Positions 11,930-26,221 of a DNA stretch of 64,000 bases are shown piece after piece. Both the position numbers and the translations under genes were made by a program. The notes beneath the pieces were generated by a model. That model saw only the letters and a list, made by a program, of their open reading frames with translations. It was not told the origin of the DNA and made no database searches. Source of the DNA: Stictocephala bisonia (lineage: Eukaryota; Arthropoda; Insecta; Hemiptera; Membracidae); NCBI GenBank assembly GCA_035578905.1, contig JAQJVL010000031.1:3625316-3689315 (forward strand), read 5' to 3'. Position 1 is the first letter of the stretch; the number at the start of each line of letters is the position of its first letter.

Positions 11930-14900
11930 GGAGCATTGAACCCGTGACATTCACGCAGCTGTGAACTTATAAGTAAACGCAACGAATAAAATCTATTTAA
12001 ATCAATTAATTGAAATGTATTAAAATGTATATAAGATAACTGGATTTATTGAACAAAATTTATTAAAATTATGTATCTTAACTATGTATGTAATAATGAT
12101 TACAATGATAAAAAAATAATTTTACAACCTCTAAAAGCTAAGAAAACAATATTTCACTTGAAGCTAAGAAAACGTTTTACTTAAAAAATAAAATAGTTTA
12201 TAAAACTTATAGAAAACATTCATATCATCCACGTATCAAAATATAAATGCACTACTTCGACTTTTTTAGTAATAACGGTATAAATGTTATATGCAGTGAA
12301 AACGAATAAAAATTAAGGTATTTTTATTCCAACTATAATATAAATTACAAGAACTCATAATAAAATGTTTAAAGTCATATGCCATAACGCAAAATTATAC
12401 AAGGCAAACAATGGTATAATTATAAGTTTGATAGGCCTCTTAATTTCTTTTAAGAAATATCCGTCAAACTCGGGTGCATATAATTTCTGCGCCAACAAAA
12501 AAATCATTCCGATTGAATTATAATATTGGTTTTAGATTGTAAAATAATTTGTGATGTACATTCTCATTTAATTTTTTTTTTAGTAACTAAAAATTTAGGA
12601 AAACGCTTACGTACAAAAGTATTCTTACTTTGAGATTGATTTTTAGACACATGTAAACTAAAGTCTATGTAAATGTAGTGCTTTAACGTTTGTTAAGTTT
12701 TATTTTAAGTAAAAAGTGTTATCAACAAAATCTGTTTAAAATACACAACGTAAGTGTTAACCTAATGGAGTAGTAATACGTACAACATGGAGGTTGGATG
12801 AGAAACATAAGATAAGCAAATCCCCTATGTTTGCTTAGGTTAGTTTATGAAGGAGTCAGGTCATAATATGTTGTTATGTGTTACACTTGCTGAGCCAGGG
12901 GAACCGAAATGCTCAGTAGCCCTCTTGGTCTAAGGTGTTATGGTTATGTCTAAACTGTCATAATGTAAAATGAACTCACAAAGTAGAACAATCGTAACAC
13001 GAGTTTACGTGAACAGTTAAACACAAGTAATATATTTAATTTAGGACAACGTAAAGTGCATTAACTTTGAATAAGTTAATAGCATGTAATAATTTTACGG
13101 GAAGAGGTTTCACTATTAATTACCAGTTTTGCATAGTAAATGATTACAACTTGATAGGGTTAAAAAAAATGCTTTTATTTCTAGCCACGATATCAATACA
13201 CTATGTAAAAAATTGAATAATAGTAGGCATGCTCCAAACAGATTCAACATGCTTTAATTTTAGTGACAAATCCTTAGTAAATATTTTGATATTTTAACAA
13301 TAAACAAGAATCTTATTCAAAATATTGATAGATAGTGGACGTTTGTAACAATGGATCCAAGTAAAGAAATCTGCTCTTTGTTGTCTGTCACAAAGGGGTG
13401 GACGCAATAAAACATATATTGCAATAAGGGTTGAAGATCCTTTTGGTAGATTGAAAATGAAAGGGTTTTGGATAATAATGTTACTGCAAACATTTACGTT
13501 TCATTGTTTAAATACCTAATGAAAATATATAATAGTAAACATATCAAAAATTGTACTACAGTAATATTTATAAGTGTATGTTTTCAATACATGTTTACAC
13601 ATACCAGACTACGAGACTGATCTTATAATAATATTCGACTTTGAAAGGCACTAAATGAAACTTTGTTTAGAGATATAATATGAACCATAAATGTATTATA
13701 CACTTATTTCTCAATTATTTATTTAACAAAACGTTCTTAGACTTAATTATTATTCCATATACTGTGTTGCACATAACCTCTTACACGCTATCACTTAATT
13801 GGAGTTTCATCTGTTGTTTTCAACCTGATTTTTAAACCATTAATATTTTTACTTGAATTTAAATCGTCTAACAATCTTTTTTTTTCATGTTATCATTATC
13901 TAGCATTATACTTTTTACAGTTATTTTCAATTGGACAATTTAAGTATAAAAAATTTACAGATTTTATTAGAGAAGAACAATTATTTCTGTACACAATTTT
14001 TCTTTATGCAGTGAGGGTGTATAAATACACCATCTAATTAAAATGTTCCTTCTTTAGACATAAATTAAAAAGTAAAAAAGAAAAACCAGAAGTTAGGATA
14101 AGGATTTGAGAGGCCTCGGGGTTATCTTATACATTCCTACATCATATAAAAACATCTGGTATTGATATTGGATATATATTATACTTGTCAAATGTATATG
14201 ATTTTATTATTGTTAGATAATATTATTTTAACTATTCATATATTTTAACTATGTTTATTTACTTAATGTTATTTTATTATATAAATGCTGTGTAAGTTAA
14301 AAAAAAATGTAGTAAAAAATAAATAAATAAATAAATAAAATAAAAAATCCCCATGGTAGCAAAGTGTTACGTAATATTTAATGCCTCCTTATATGCTGTG
14401 GTAGGGTTTGCAGGAGCATTATGTCTGGTTAGTATCACAAGCTGGCTTCGGTTTAACCGCAAACCGTTATATCCTTCCAAATAAAATTTACAGTATTCTA
14501 TTTATTTTTATTTCCTCCGCCATTTTTGTATTTATTTGTGAAATATAGTTTTTAAGTAAATAAAAATTCATATATGAATGTCTCCATCTATATATTATAC
14601 AATGATAAATAGAGATAAATTAAAAAAAAAAAAACACATGGCAATGTAACGTACTAGTTTAGGTCAAATAGATAATCATTATTAAAACTAACACTTCATG
14701 TGATTGATGGAAACTGTTGGTTATGATAAATTTGTATGTTTTAACAGTAGGAACAAAGCTTGTTAGATGGCAGGTTAAGTCAAGAACTCCATATTTTTAT
14801 TTTATTTATTTATTTTTTTAAATTTATTTCCATGCTTTAATTCAGATTCAAACCCAACTAAATTAAAGCTATAAAAGATATTAAATTATTATTAATATAC

Positions 14901-15280
14901 AGTGGGATTTAAGCCATAACATAAATGTTCAAATACAAAATTTTCCAAGGTATAAACGCACAATTAACAAAGAGACTCAAAAAGAAACATCCATATCACA
15001 ACAAACATATCGTTTGTAAATTAAAAAAATATAAATACTCTAACATAATAGCAAATCATACCAACAGTAACAAAGTAAACATTTATATGACATAAACTAT
15101 AAATAATTAACAAATAAATAAATTAAATGAGAGCAACAGTAACAACAACAGTATTAACAAATGTACAAAAATATAATAACAAATACATATACTGTAAAAT
15201 GCTATGTTTCTTGTTTTAGCAAAAATTTACATTTTCTTTTTGAAAATGCCAGGCTTATCGTGCATTAGGTCAATATTATC
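11930..15280. other. AT-rich intergenic DNA
   Basis: No tandem array, RNA gene or recognisable coding frame. An AAAT microsatellite sits at about 14318-14343 and an A run near 14622-14635. Confidence 0.55.
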
Positions 15281-15289
15281 TCCACCAGA

Positions 15290-15540
15290 AAGTGTTAGGT
15301 TGTAATCCCTCATCATCGGAAGAAGATATGTCGACGCATACGCAACCGTACAACGTGTGGCAAGACAAATAAAAGCCTATTTCTGCTGTTAACAGCAGGG
15401 ATCCAAAAAGATAGAATCTCCTGGCTGACAACGTCATATAACCGTCAGTGGACCACGCTATTCAAAAACACCTGCTTTGATACATCCCTCTTCAGGGATA
15501 GACGTTAAGACCAAAACAGATAGAGTTTTAACAAACTCCG
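15290..15540 (-). mobile_element. Probable interspersed-repeat remnant
   Basis: This block is less AT-rich than its surroundings. On the minus strand it contains CCTGAAGAGGGATGTATC, AGCGTGGTCCACTGACGG and a GCTGTTAACAGC palindrome, a style common in 3' regions of retroelements. Short open frames occur but none has a domain I can name. I infer an old transposon tail lying downstream of the LINE remnant at 16545-16745 on the same strand. Confidence 0.35.
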
Positions 15541-16544
15541 GCTCGTTGAATTTTTAATAAAGCATTAATTGTTGTACTATTTTCTACATTTCCGATCAGA
15601 TTACAAGTGTTCGAGTAACTATCAGTTAACATATTGAAATGGCCGTCATTTAAAAAAGATTTAAGTATATTTTAAAAGTGTTATGACCTTTCAAAATCAC
15701 ATAATATTACTATCTTTATGCCACGTTTTAGCTCTCTACATTTAGTCGTTATTTATTTACTAAATTATATTTGAAATTCACAAACATATAGATAGTCAGA
15801 CAAAAAAAAAAAAAAAAACAACATTTTAGCACGTGTATTAATACGATTTTTCTTTTTTTCTTATTTTATCCCAAGGAACTATATCCTTAAGTTGGGAAAC
15901 GTATTTTAGGGATATGTTGTATGACAACTTACATTGATTTAAATCAATAAGCAACAATATATACAGTAATATTAGTAATGACATTTAATTGTATTTTGAG
16001 AGCAACAAAATATTTTTTATATGTTATTTCATATTGTGTAAATTAAACAATGGTTTTAAGAAACTGTTTTGACTTCCTAATTTCAATATTATTTATTAAA
16101 ATTATGATGCTAGTAGTTTGGATAAAATGAAACAGTTAAGCCATTATTATTAGAACTTTGTCATTACCCAGACATCTAGACAATTAACAAGAGTGCAATT
16201 TATAATAAAGTAAAGAAAGCCGGAGGGAAAGTTTTCTAATTTACATATATATTGGATAAAATAAGGGTTTGTTTGAAGTTATAATCCCGGACTTCCAGCT
16301 TTCAAAATGTGATAACGTTAAATTCTTAAAGTGGTTTGATTTTTTTTTTATTTAAAACAAAAGAAAGTTTGTATTTTTATTACTATATATATAAAAATTT
16401 TATGGTTTCTTTTGTCAGCTACCATTATTATTATTATGATTTTGTTGTAATAATTTTAAGTTATATAAAATGTGAATTTTGTAGTTGGACAAAAAGGCCA
16501 AAAGTCATCACACAATAAAACAAATAAAAAATAACAAATTATCT

Positions 16545-16745
16545 CGTGTCACAAAGCTACATCCAGTCCATCTAGGACCTGCCTGAAATACTATTTATGC
16601 TAACCAATCCTTCCGTAAAACGGTGCAAGGAGCACTCTGAAACTATGTGACCCATTGTTTGGATAGACTCTCCAAACAATCACATAACTGATCTACTGTC
16701 AATCCCCATTTGTATTTCCAGTAGTTACATCTGCCGACTTATTTT
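16545..16745 (-). pseudogene. LINE ORF2 C-terminal remnant
   Basis: Minus-strand translation across frames gives KWGL....LCDC, then an SLHRF-like stretch, then GLVSINSISGRS, MDWM and LCDTR. This order is typical of the cysteine/histidine-rich C-terminal tail of non-LTR retrotransposon polyproteins (CDCG..QTM.HI...CP, followed by a W-containing end). Several stops and frameshifts are present, so it is a dead fragment of about 65 residues. An ATTGTTTGGA/TCCAAACAAT hairpin at about 16655-16681 lies within it. Confidence 0.5.
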
Positions 16746-16749
16746 TACT

Positions 16750-17875
16750 ACTGCAAGCATAATATTATATAAAGCACATACATTTAACAAAATTGAACAT
16801 CAGCAATTAGATATTGCAAAACTAATTAAACATTAAATGTTTTTTACTATAACTACTACATTCCAATAAAAAAAAACCTAATCTTGTAACTATACTATGT
16901 TTAATGGTATGTCAAGTGATGCGTATAATTTTACAAATATATAATTTATATCTACATATTTTATTTATGTTGAAGAAAAACATAGTTGTATTAAACTATA
17001 TACTAAAATGTAATTAAGTTTTCTTGTAAAATGTAATGTAATAAATCTAAGTAAAATGTAATGTAATTCTTCATTGTAATGTTTTTTATTTATTATTATT
17101 ATTATTTATTTATTTTTTTCATAACTTTATTAGCAATATTTTATTTTGTCGTGCTATTTAGTGCCGCACTATCCATAAGAATAAAGTAATTCTGTTTCAT
17201 ATTGTAGATTTGCTGTAAATTTATGTTATTTATTATTAACAGTAGTAGTTTAGTATTATGAAACTCATTTAAATTTCCGAAAGCTGATGAATAAATGTTT
17301 AACTATCACTGGTTTTATTAATATTTAAGACAAATTATTAGTTGTTAAAAAAAGTACTTTATACGTTATCCCTTGATTAGCCATGGACAATATTACAGAG
17401 TTTATGTTATGTTTGTGTACCTGGTAATGACGTGAATGAAAATCTAAATATAGCTATGTATTATTTAGTAAATGATTAATAAATGTTTCAACATTACAAA
17501 ACACAGTCAGTTGAATCTCTGTAAATGTTATTGTACATTTTAAGTGTTATATTTATATGTTAATTAAATTAATTTTTTAAGCATATAACTTAAAATTGTA
17601 AACAATGTAAAATTTCTAAATAATTAAATATACAATATATCCCAACACATTAAAGTGGTTTGTCATTTCTTCCCTAAGCACAAGTTATTGGTTTTAATGT
17701 TGTTAGATGCTTACCTCATTTACCCAAGGGTAAATTGTTTCTTACTTTTTAAAAATATAAATGCAGTTCTAAAAAAATATGACTATAAAGTAATCAAATA
17801 TTAAAACACCTTTTATGCGTTCAGTATACTAAGTTTATAACAACACTGTTACAAGTATAATATTAATTGTACTAA
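16750..17875. other. AT-rich intergenic DNA
   Basis: ATT-rich microsatellite-like stretch near 17091-17117. Nothing else recognised. Confidence 0.55.
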
Positions 17876-17879
17876 CCTT

Positions 17880-18640
17880 GTACAATATGTACATGTAAGA
17901 GGGTAAACGGACAATGTAACCACTCCGTAAATCTTGTTAGCCCTTGCATAAAAGCTCTTAGAGACACACTGTTATTACGTTTTACCCTAGTCTACTTCAT
18001 TACATACACTGGCATTGGAACTGCTGTACAAGACTCTGTACATCATATACTTGTATGGAGGTAAACGGACAATGTAACCACTCCGTAAACCTTGTTAACC
18101 CTTGCATAAAAGCTCTTAAAGACACACTGTTATTACGTTTTACCCTAGTCTACTTCATTACATACACTGGCATTGGAACTGCTGTACAAGACTCTGTACA
18201 TCATATACTTGTATGGAGGTAAACGGACAATGTAACCACTCCGTAAACCTTGTTAACCCTTGCATAAAAGCTCTTAGAGACACACTGTTATTACGTTTTA
18301 CCCTAGTCTACTTCATTACATACACTGGCATTGGAACTGCTGTACAAGACTCTGTACATCATATACTTGTATGGAGGTAAACGGGCAATGTAACTACTCC
18401 ATAAATCTTGTTAACCCTTGCATTAAAGCCCTTTAAGCTCACACTGCTACTACGTTTCACCCTGGTGTACCTCGTTACTAACACTGGTACTAAAACCGTT
18501 GTACAAGACCTTGTACTTGATGTACATGTAAGGAGGTAAACGGACATTGTAACCACTCCGTAAATCTTGTTAAACCTTGCTTTAAAGCCCTTTGAGCCCA
18601 CACTGCTAATACGTTTTACCCCGGGAGAAATAACTGACAT
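17880..18640. repeat. 158-bp tandem array
   Basis: GTAAACGG recurs at 17903, 18061, 18219, 18377 and 18535, exactly 158 bp apart. About 4.7 copies are present. The second and third are nearly identical, whereas the last two are clearly more diverged (CCCTTTAAGCTC versus CTCTTAGAGACA). A short minus-strand frame across the last copies is a repeat artefact. Confidence 0.95.
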
Positions 18641-18649
18641 ACATATTCT

Positions 18650-21185
18650 TACCTAATTCAACACTCAACCCTTCTAGACTGTATCTTATAGCAACATTGT
18701 GTTGGAACATAAGTAATACATCTTGATCTAACCTTCAATGGCTAATTAACTAACCAACAACATTTCAGCCCACTTCAACATTCAACCCTTCCACACTGTC
18801 TCTCATACCTACATAGTGTTGGAACATAAGTATTACATCTTGATCTAATCTTCAATGGTTAATTAACTAACCAACAATATTTCAGCCCACTTCAACATTC
18901 AACCCTTCCAGACTGTATCTCATACCTACATAGTGTTGGAACATAAGTATTACATCTTGGTCTAATCTTCAATGGCTAATTAACTAACCAACAACAGTTC
19001 AGCCCACTTCAACATTCAACCCTTCCACACTGTATCTCATACCTAAATTATGTTGGAACATAAGTATTACATCTTGATCTAACCTTCAATGGCTAATTAA
19101 CTAACCAACAACAGTTCAGCCCACTTTAACATTCAACCCTTCCAGACTGTACCTCATACCTAAATTATGTTGGAACATAAGTATTACATCTTGATCTACC
19201 CTTCAATGGCTAATTACCTAACCAACAACAGTTCAGCCCACTTCAACATTCAACCCTTCCACACTGTATCTCATACCTAAATTATGTTGGAACATAAGTA
19301 TTACATCTTGATCTACCCTTCAATGGCTAATTACCTAACCAACAACAGTTCAGCCCACTTCAACATTCAACCCTTCCAGACTGTATCTCATACCTAAATA
19401 GTGTTGGAACATAAGTATTACATCTTGATCTACCCTTCAATGGCTAATTACCTAACCAACAACAGTTCAGCCCACTTCAACATTCAACCCTTCCAGACTG
19501 TATCTCATACCTACATAGTGTTGGAACATAAGTATTACATCTTGGTCTAATCTTCAATGGTTAATTAACTAACCAACAACATTTCAGCCCACTTCAACAT
19601 TCAACCCTTCCACACTGTATCTCATACCTACATAGTGTTGGAACATAAGTATTACATCTTGATCTAACCTTCAATGGTTAATTAACTAACCAACAACATT
19701 TCAGCCCACTTCAACATTCAACCCTTCCAGACTGTATCTCATACCTACATAGTGTTGGAACATAAGTATTACATCTTGGTCTAATCTTCAATGGTTAATT
19801 AACTAACAACATTTCAGCCCACTTCAACGTTCAACACTTCCACACTGTATCTCATACCTACATAGTGTTGGAACATAAGTATTACATCTTGGTCTAATCT
19901 TCAATGGTTAATTAACTAACCAACAACATTTCAGCACACTTCAACATTCAACCCTTCCAGACTGTATCTCATACCTACATTGTGTTGGAACATAAGTATT
20001 ACATCTTGATCTAATCCTCAATGGTTAATTAACTAACTAACTAAATTTCAGCCCTCTTCAACATTCAACCCTTCACGACTTTGTCTCATACCAACATAGT
20101 GTTGGAACATAAGTATTGCATCTTGATCTAACCTTCAATGGTTAATTAACTAATCAACAACATTTCAGCCAACTTCAACATTCAACCCTTCCAGGCTGTA
20201 TCTCATATTTACATAGTGTTGGAACGTATGTATGAGATTGCCCTTCCAGACTGTATCTCATCTTGATCTAATCTTCAATGGCTAATTAACTTTCCAACAT
20301 CATTTCAGCCCACTTCAACATTAAACCCTTCCAGTCTGTATCTCATACCGACATTGTGTTATAACATAGGTATTACATCTTGATCTAACCTTCAATGATT
20401 AATTAACTAATCAACAACATTTCAGCCCACTTCAACATTCAACCCTTCCACACGGTATCTCATACCTACATAGTGTTGGAAAATAAGTATTACATCTTGA
20501 TCTAACCTTCAATGGTTAATTAACTAACCAACAACATTTAAGCCCACTTCAACATTCAACCCTTCCACACTATATCTCATACCTACATAGTGTTGGAACA
20601 TAAGTATTACATCTTGATCTAATTTTCAATGGTTAGTTAACTAACCAACAACATTTCAGCCCACTTCAACATTCAACCCTTCCAGACTGTATCTCATACC
20701 TACATAGTGTTGGAACATAAGTATTACATCTTGATCTAATTTTCAATGGTTAGTTAACTAACCAACAACATTTCAGCCCACTTCAACATTCAACCCTTCC
20801 AGACTGTATCTCATACCTACATAGTGTTGGAACATAAGTATTACATCTTGATCTAATTTTCAATGGTTAGTTAACTAACCAACAACATTTCAGCCCACTT
20901 CAACATTCAACCCTTCCACACTGTATCTCATACCAACATAGTGTTGGAACATAAGTATTACATCTTGATCTAATCTTCAATGGTTAGTTAACTAACCAAC
21001 AACATTTCAGCCCACTTCAACATTCAACCCTTCCAGACTGTATCTCATACGTACATAGTGTTGGAACATAAGTATTACATCTTGATCTAACCTTCAATGG
21101 TTAGTTAACTAACCAACAACATTTCAGCCCACTTCAACATTCAATCCTTCCTGACTGTATCTCATACCTACATAGTGCTGGACCA
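18650..21185. repeat. 117-bp satellite array
   Basis: About 21-22 copies of a 117-bp unit. The phrase TTCAACATTCAACCCTTCCA recurs at steps of 116-117 bp (18774, 18891, 19008 and onward). Each unit carries GTGTTGGAACATAAGTATTA and a TTAATTAA- or TTAGTTAA-centred dyad. One irregular unit with a partial internal duplication lies at about 20220-20260. It begins within about 20 bp of the end of the unrelated 158-bp array. Confidence 0.95.
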
Positions 21186-21189
21186 TAAA

Positions 21190-22185
21190 TATTACATTCT
21201 TGTAGTTGTGAGCAAACGTAATCCAACATACAAGGTTAGGTTAGCTAAACTGCAATATTTTACCCCTCTTTAACTGTTTACCCTTTCAGACACTAATTGA
21301 CATTGCATTGAGTTGGTAAGTGTAAGATTTACCCACATAAATATATTACAGAATATTGTAGTGTTTGTAATATTATTAAAAAAACATATTACATTTTATC
21401 ATTACATCATAAATTGACAACTTGAACATAACGATAACTAATAAAGCAGTTTACAACTTTAAACTATTTTAAATGTGTATGAATTTGTGTGTCCTAACTA
21501 TTCCTATACATAATTTTGACATTGTAATCCTTACATATAATTTATGAAAACCTAATTATAAACTACTTGAGTACTATTAGTGTTATAGTTTTAAGATATA
21601 ATTTGTTATATATTATTCTGCATATTTATAAATTTCCAAGCTTTTCTGTTAAAAAATCATACTATAGTTTCCTAGTTAGTTATCTACTGAGAAAATCTTT
21701 GGTGTTAAAAACTACTAGGGCACTTTTTGTAATAATAAGAAAAATGTAAACTTAAAAAACAATAACAATTGCAACAAACAATAAAATATAAAGTTATACT
21801 TTAAAAAGTAATCTCAAACTATCAATTATTGAATTGCGGTAAATCGAAAAAATATTTATACAATTGCTTATTTTTCCTATTTGACATAGTAATTAATAAT
21901 TTCCCATAGTTGACTACACATATATGTATACTTAGGCTATAATATAACTAAACACTTTAAACTAGTTTTGTACTTATATTTAAAAAAAAAAAAACTTTTT
22001 ATTAATAAAGTGTTCTTTTTCTTAACATATAGGTAAAGCAATGTCAATGCTTGTGCTATACTGTAAAGGGATAAAAGCTTTATTATTCTTTTAACAAAAA
22101 ATTTACTTGAATAATTTCTATAGATAGAAAAGTGAAGACTCTTCATCTTAAAACAATTTTGGCTAGATCTTGTTAATCAATTTAA
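21190..22185. other. AT-rich intergenic DNA
   Basis: Non-repetitive spacer between two satellites. Open frames here are short, A/T-driven and unrecognised. Confidence 0.55.
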
Positions 22186-22186
22186 C

Positions 22187-23770
22187 ATGAATTATATGCT
22201 TTTAGAACCTGTTACCTATTTGCCTTCCCAATATTACATCGCATGTTGTGTTACTCAAATGCTGTTAGAACCAGTTACCTATTTGCCTTACCAATATCAA
22301 CTCTCATGTTGTGTGAATTATATGCTGTTAGAAGCATTTACCTATTTGTCTTACCAATATTACCTCTTGTGTTGTGTCAATTATATGCTGTTAGAAGCAT
22401 TTACATATTTGCCTTACCAATATTACCTCTCGAGTTGTGTCAATTATATGCTTTTAGAACAAGTTACCTATTTGCCTTACCAGTATTACCTCGCATGTTG
22501 TGTCACTTATATGCTGTTAGAACCAGTTACCTATTTGCCTTACCAATATTAACCCTCATGTTGTGTCAATTATATGCTGTTAGAAGCATTTACCTATTTG
22601 CCTTACCAATATTACCTCTCATGTTGTGTCAATTATATGCTGTTAGAAGCATTTACATATTTGCCTTACCAATATTACCTCTCATGTTGTTTCAATTATA
22701 TGCTGTTAGAAGCATTTACATATTTGCCTTACCAATATTACCTCTCGTGTTGTGTCAATTATATGCTGTTAGAAGCAGTTACCTATTTTCCTTACCAGTA
22801 TTACCTCTCATCTTGTGTCAATTATATGCTAATAGAACCAGTTACCTATTTGCCTTACCAATATTACCTCTCATGTTGTGTTAATTAAATGCTTTTGGAA
22901 TCAGTTACCTATTTGGCTTACCAATATTACCTCTCATGTTGTGTCAACTATATGCTATTAGGACCAGTTATGTATTTGCCTTACAATATTACCTGTTATG
23001 TTGTGTTAATTTAATGCTTTTGGAACCATTTACCTATTTGCCTTACCAGTATTACCTCTCATCTTGTGTCAATTATATGCTAATAGAACCAGTTACCTAT
23101 TTGCCTTACCAATATTACCTATCATGTTGTGTCAATTAAATGCTTTTGGAATCAGTTACCTATTCGCCTTACCAATATTACATATCATGTTGTGTCAAAT
23201 ATATGCTGATAGGACCAGTTCCTATTTGCCTTGCCAATATAACCTGTCATTTTTTGTCAATTTTATGCTGTTAATGCCAGTTACCTATTTTCCTTACCAA
23301 TATTATATCTCATGTTGTGTCAAATATATGCTGTTAGGACCAGTTACCCATTTGCCTTACCAATATTACCTCTCATGTTGTGTCAATTAAATGCTTTTGG
23401 AATCAGTTACCTATTCGCCTTACCAATATTACATATCATGTTGTGTCAAATATATGCTGTTAGAACCAGTTCCTATTTGCCTTGCCAATATAACCTGTCA
23501 TTTTTTGTCAATTTTATGCTGTTAATGCCAGTTACCTATTTTCCTTACCAATATTACATCTCATGTAGTGTCAATTATATGCTGTTTGGACCAGTTACCC
23601 ATTTGCCTTACCAATATTACCTGTCATGTTGTGTCAATTATATGTTTTTTGAACCATTTACATATTCGCCTTACCAATATTACCTCTCATGTTGTGTCAA
23701 TTATATGCTATTAGAACCAGTTTCCTTTTTGCCTTACCAATATTAACCCTCATGTCGTGTCAATTATTGG
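22187..23770. repeat. 63-bp tandem array
   Basis: About 25 units of 63 bp, each with TATATGCT, AGTTACCTATTTGCCTTACC and AATATTACCTCTCATGTTGT. Unit starts step by 63 (22378, 22441, 22567, 22630). A four-unit block is itself duplicated: the same chain of unit variants occurs from about 23138 and again from about 23389, roughly 251 bp apart. Because 63 is divisible by three, several frames stay open over hundreds of bases; I regard them as artefacts. Confidence 0.93.
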
Positions 23771-23908
23771 TGTAAATTAAAGGCTATTTTTTTTAATTTT
23801 TGTTATTCTTTAAAATTACTTTAATTCCCTTACAAATAAAACAAAACATTTAATTAATAATTGCGTACATTTTTCAGTTTAGTAAATATCATAAACCTGG
23901 CTAACTTG

Positions 23909-24026
23909 AAAAAAAAAAAAAAAAAAAAAATAATAATACTGAAATTAAACTTGTGTTCATTGCCTCGTGCAGGATAGTTACGTAACTTTTGTTCATTGCC
24001 TCGTGCAGGATAGTTACGTAACTGCA
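23909..24026. repeat. A-run and 38-bp direct duplication
   Basis: An A homopolymer of about 22 bases precedes two tandem copies of a 38-bp unit containing TTCATTGCCTCGTGCAGGAT. It could be a poly(A)-tailed insertion scar, but no element is recognisable. Confidence 0.7.
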
Positions 24027-24064
24027 ATGAAACTCTAAGTAAAGTCTGGTTTATAAAGCTCAAA

Positions 24065-26215
24065 TTTCCAGTATATTGCTATTGCTTACGCAGTGTACTA
24101 AAGCAAATAAATATGTAGATTTTAGTCTAATACACTTTATACGTATTTTATTCGATTAACGAAAGCTCTTATTATCTTTATTAAATTAAATATTTCTTAA
24201 AAGTTTCATAAATTACACATATTTATTTGTAACAAATTTTGTGTTTTAAAGGTGTAAATACATTTGGTAATGTAACAGTTGTTAAATTACTGTATAGCAC
24301 TTAATGTAAGATTAAATAACTACACAACTTGTATATGTTTCACTTTTCAACGATAATAATAGAAAAGTTTAACAGAATTGAAAAATAAATCTTTCCACAT
24401 TTCCAGAAAATTCTACTAGAGGCATTTCTTTATTTTTGTTAATATTTAATACACATTTGTAGGAAATCTATCTTTCCTGAACCTTTAAAAAACTATCTTT
24501 ACAGATTGAGGATATTTATAGAAATAAATCGTATGGCAATAAAACATATTGTATATATTTCATATTCTAAAGGTATAGAATTTAATATTTTGACTGACGT
24601 TTATTAATTTATTTCTTGTATTTATAAATTTAGTTTTGATATTGCTGCATGAGTGCTTAATTAGATAATTAATAATAAAAAGGAATCTGACTCTTACTTT
24701 TTTCATACTATACACCACTCAATTTTTTTACAATATAAACTGCTTAATATATAGTCAGTTTTAAAGTTTTAAAATAAAATATTGTTATTGAACACATAAA
24801 ATGTTTCAATAAAGAAATTTAAAGTACTGGCATCTTATAATAAACCAAATCACGGACAAGAATTCTCCTTTTCACGTATTCTGTGTTCAACGAAGAAGAA
24901 TTTACACTTCACGAGTTGATGAATCGTAGTGCCAGTCCTTACATTTCAAGTAGTTAAATAATAACTCGTTTTAACTTTATTTTTATCGTGAAATTTAAAT
25001 TATATAGCTATAAAACACGTGAAAAAATTTTGCTGTCTTTTTTATTTACCAGGTAGATTAAATTTATATTTATTACACAGAATTAAATTATTTATATTTT
25101 GGCAGTCAGTCATAAAAACCTCAATCAGACTTACTAATCTATCATGCATTCACATTCACGCAACAACTTTCCCACTTTCAAGCGTTATTACGAGTGGCCT
25201 CACGGTTGTATGTCAGAAACTTAGAAACTTTCAAGTCACTTCTGTGACACTAAAAACAGTTTCAAACGATATATCAACGTCTTGAGCGTTGGGGTGCGTT
25301 TTATTTTATTTTTTTCTCTGTATTTGTCATGCGTAAGTAGTTGAAGAGGGACAATTTCTGTACTAATTGTACACTAAATGTAAGATATTATTTACATAGA
25401 ATCTTTAAATAGTAACATAAATCAGTCGTGATAGCACTTATTATAAAATTTTAATTGGTACTTCTTCTTTATGGATAGTTGTAAATAATCTTATATTAAG
25501 TTGTTTATAATCATGTTGCTGTGTGGAACCAATTTAATACTATTTTCTTCCAGCTGCAGTTTGAAAAATTTCAACTACTATTTGATTACTGTACTAACTT
25601 AAGTTAGATGTTTAAATTGACAAATATTATTATTTAAATATTGAAGAAAGCAGTAGTCCTTGTAAGTCAGTATTTTCATGGATAAAGGTTTTTAGTGATT
25701 TTGAAGTTGGTCTTTGGCATAGCATAAATTTCATAAAATAGGGCAAGTATATTGCATATATTGCTGCACACATGGTAATAAAATAATTATTGTCGAGTTC
25801 CTTTTTGAATCAAATTATCTAGACACTAAGTAGTTTTAAAATGCAAACCTCACATGTATGTTTGGCATCGAATTAGGTGTTACAATTTGCTTGGACATTA
25901 TTTGAGGTATTCTAAAATGGCCTTGTTGGGTGAAGGCTAACCAACATGTAATTTCAAGATGGATTATAAACAGGCTTTATAGCTATCTAAGTATGGATAT
26001 ATAATCTAAAAAGTTTGAATCCTTCAATATATAGGATCCTTTGTTTAGATGTCAGTAATTTAGCAATTTTACTGAAAATAAACAGAGATTTTTAAAAATA
26101 AACCACCTACACTACGAGTAACAGGGAATATACCATTTATATAGACCATTCTTGATACATAATTATCGGGTAGAAGACATTAAACGCTGAACAAGTTATG
26201 CTGGGAGTTATAGGC
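24065..26215. other. AT-rich intergenic DNA
   Basis: Includes an 88-codon plus-strand open frame at 25019-25285. It has a hydrophobic N-terminal stretch but begins with GTG and has no known motif or expression signal. I do not call it a gene. Confidence 0.5.
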
Positions 26216-26221
26216 AAGTTA

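Noticed and set aside
22187..23746. Overlapping plus-strand frames up to 213 codons
   Set aside because: Two frames are open simultaneously through the 63-bp array, which is the signature of periodicity, not selection.
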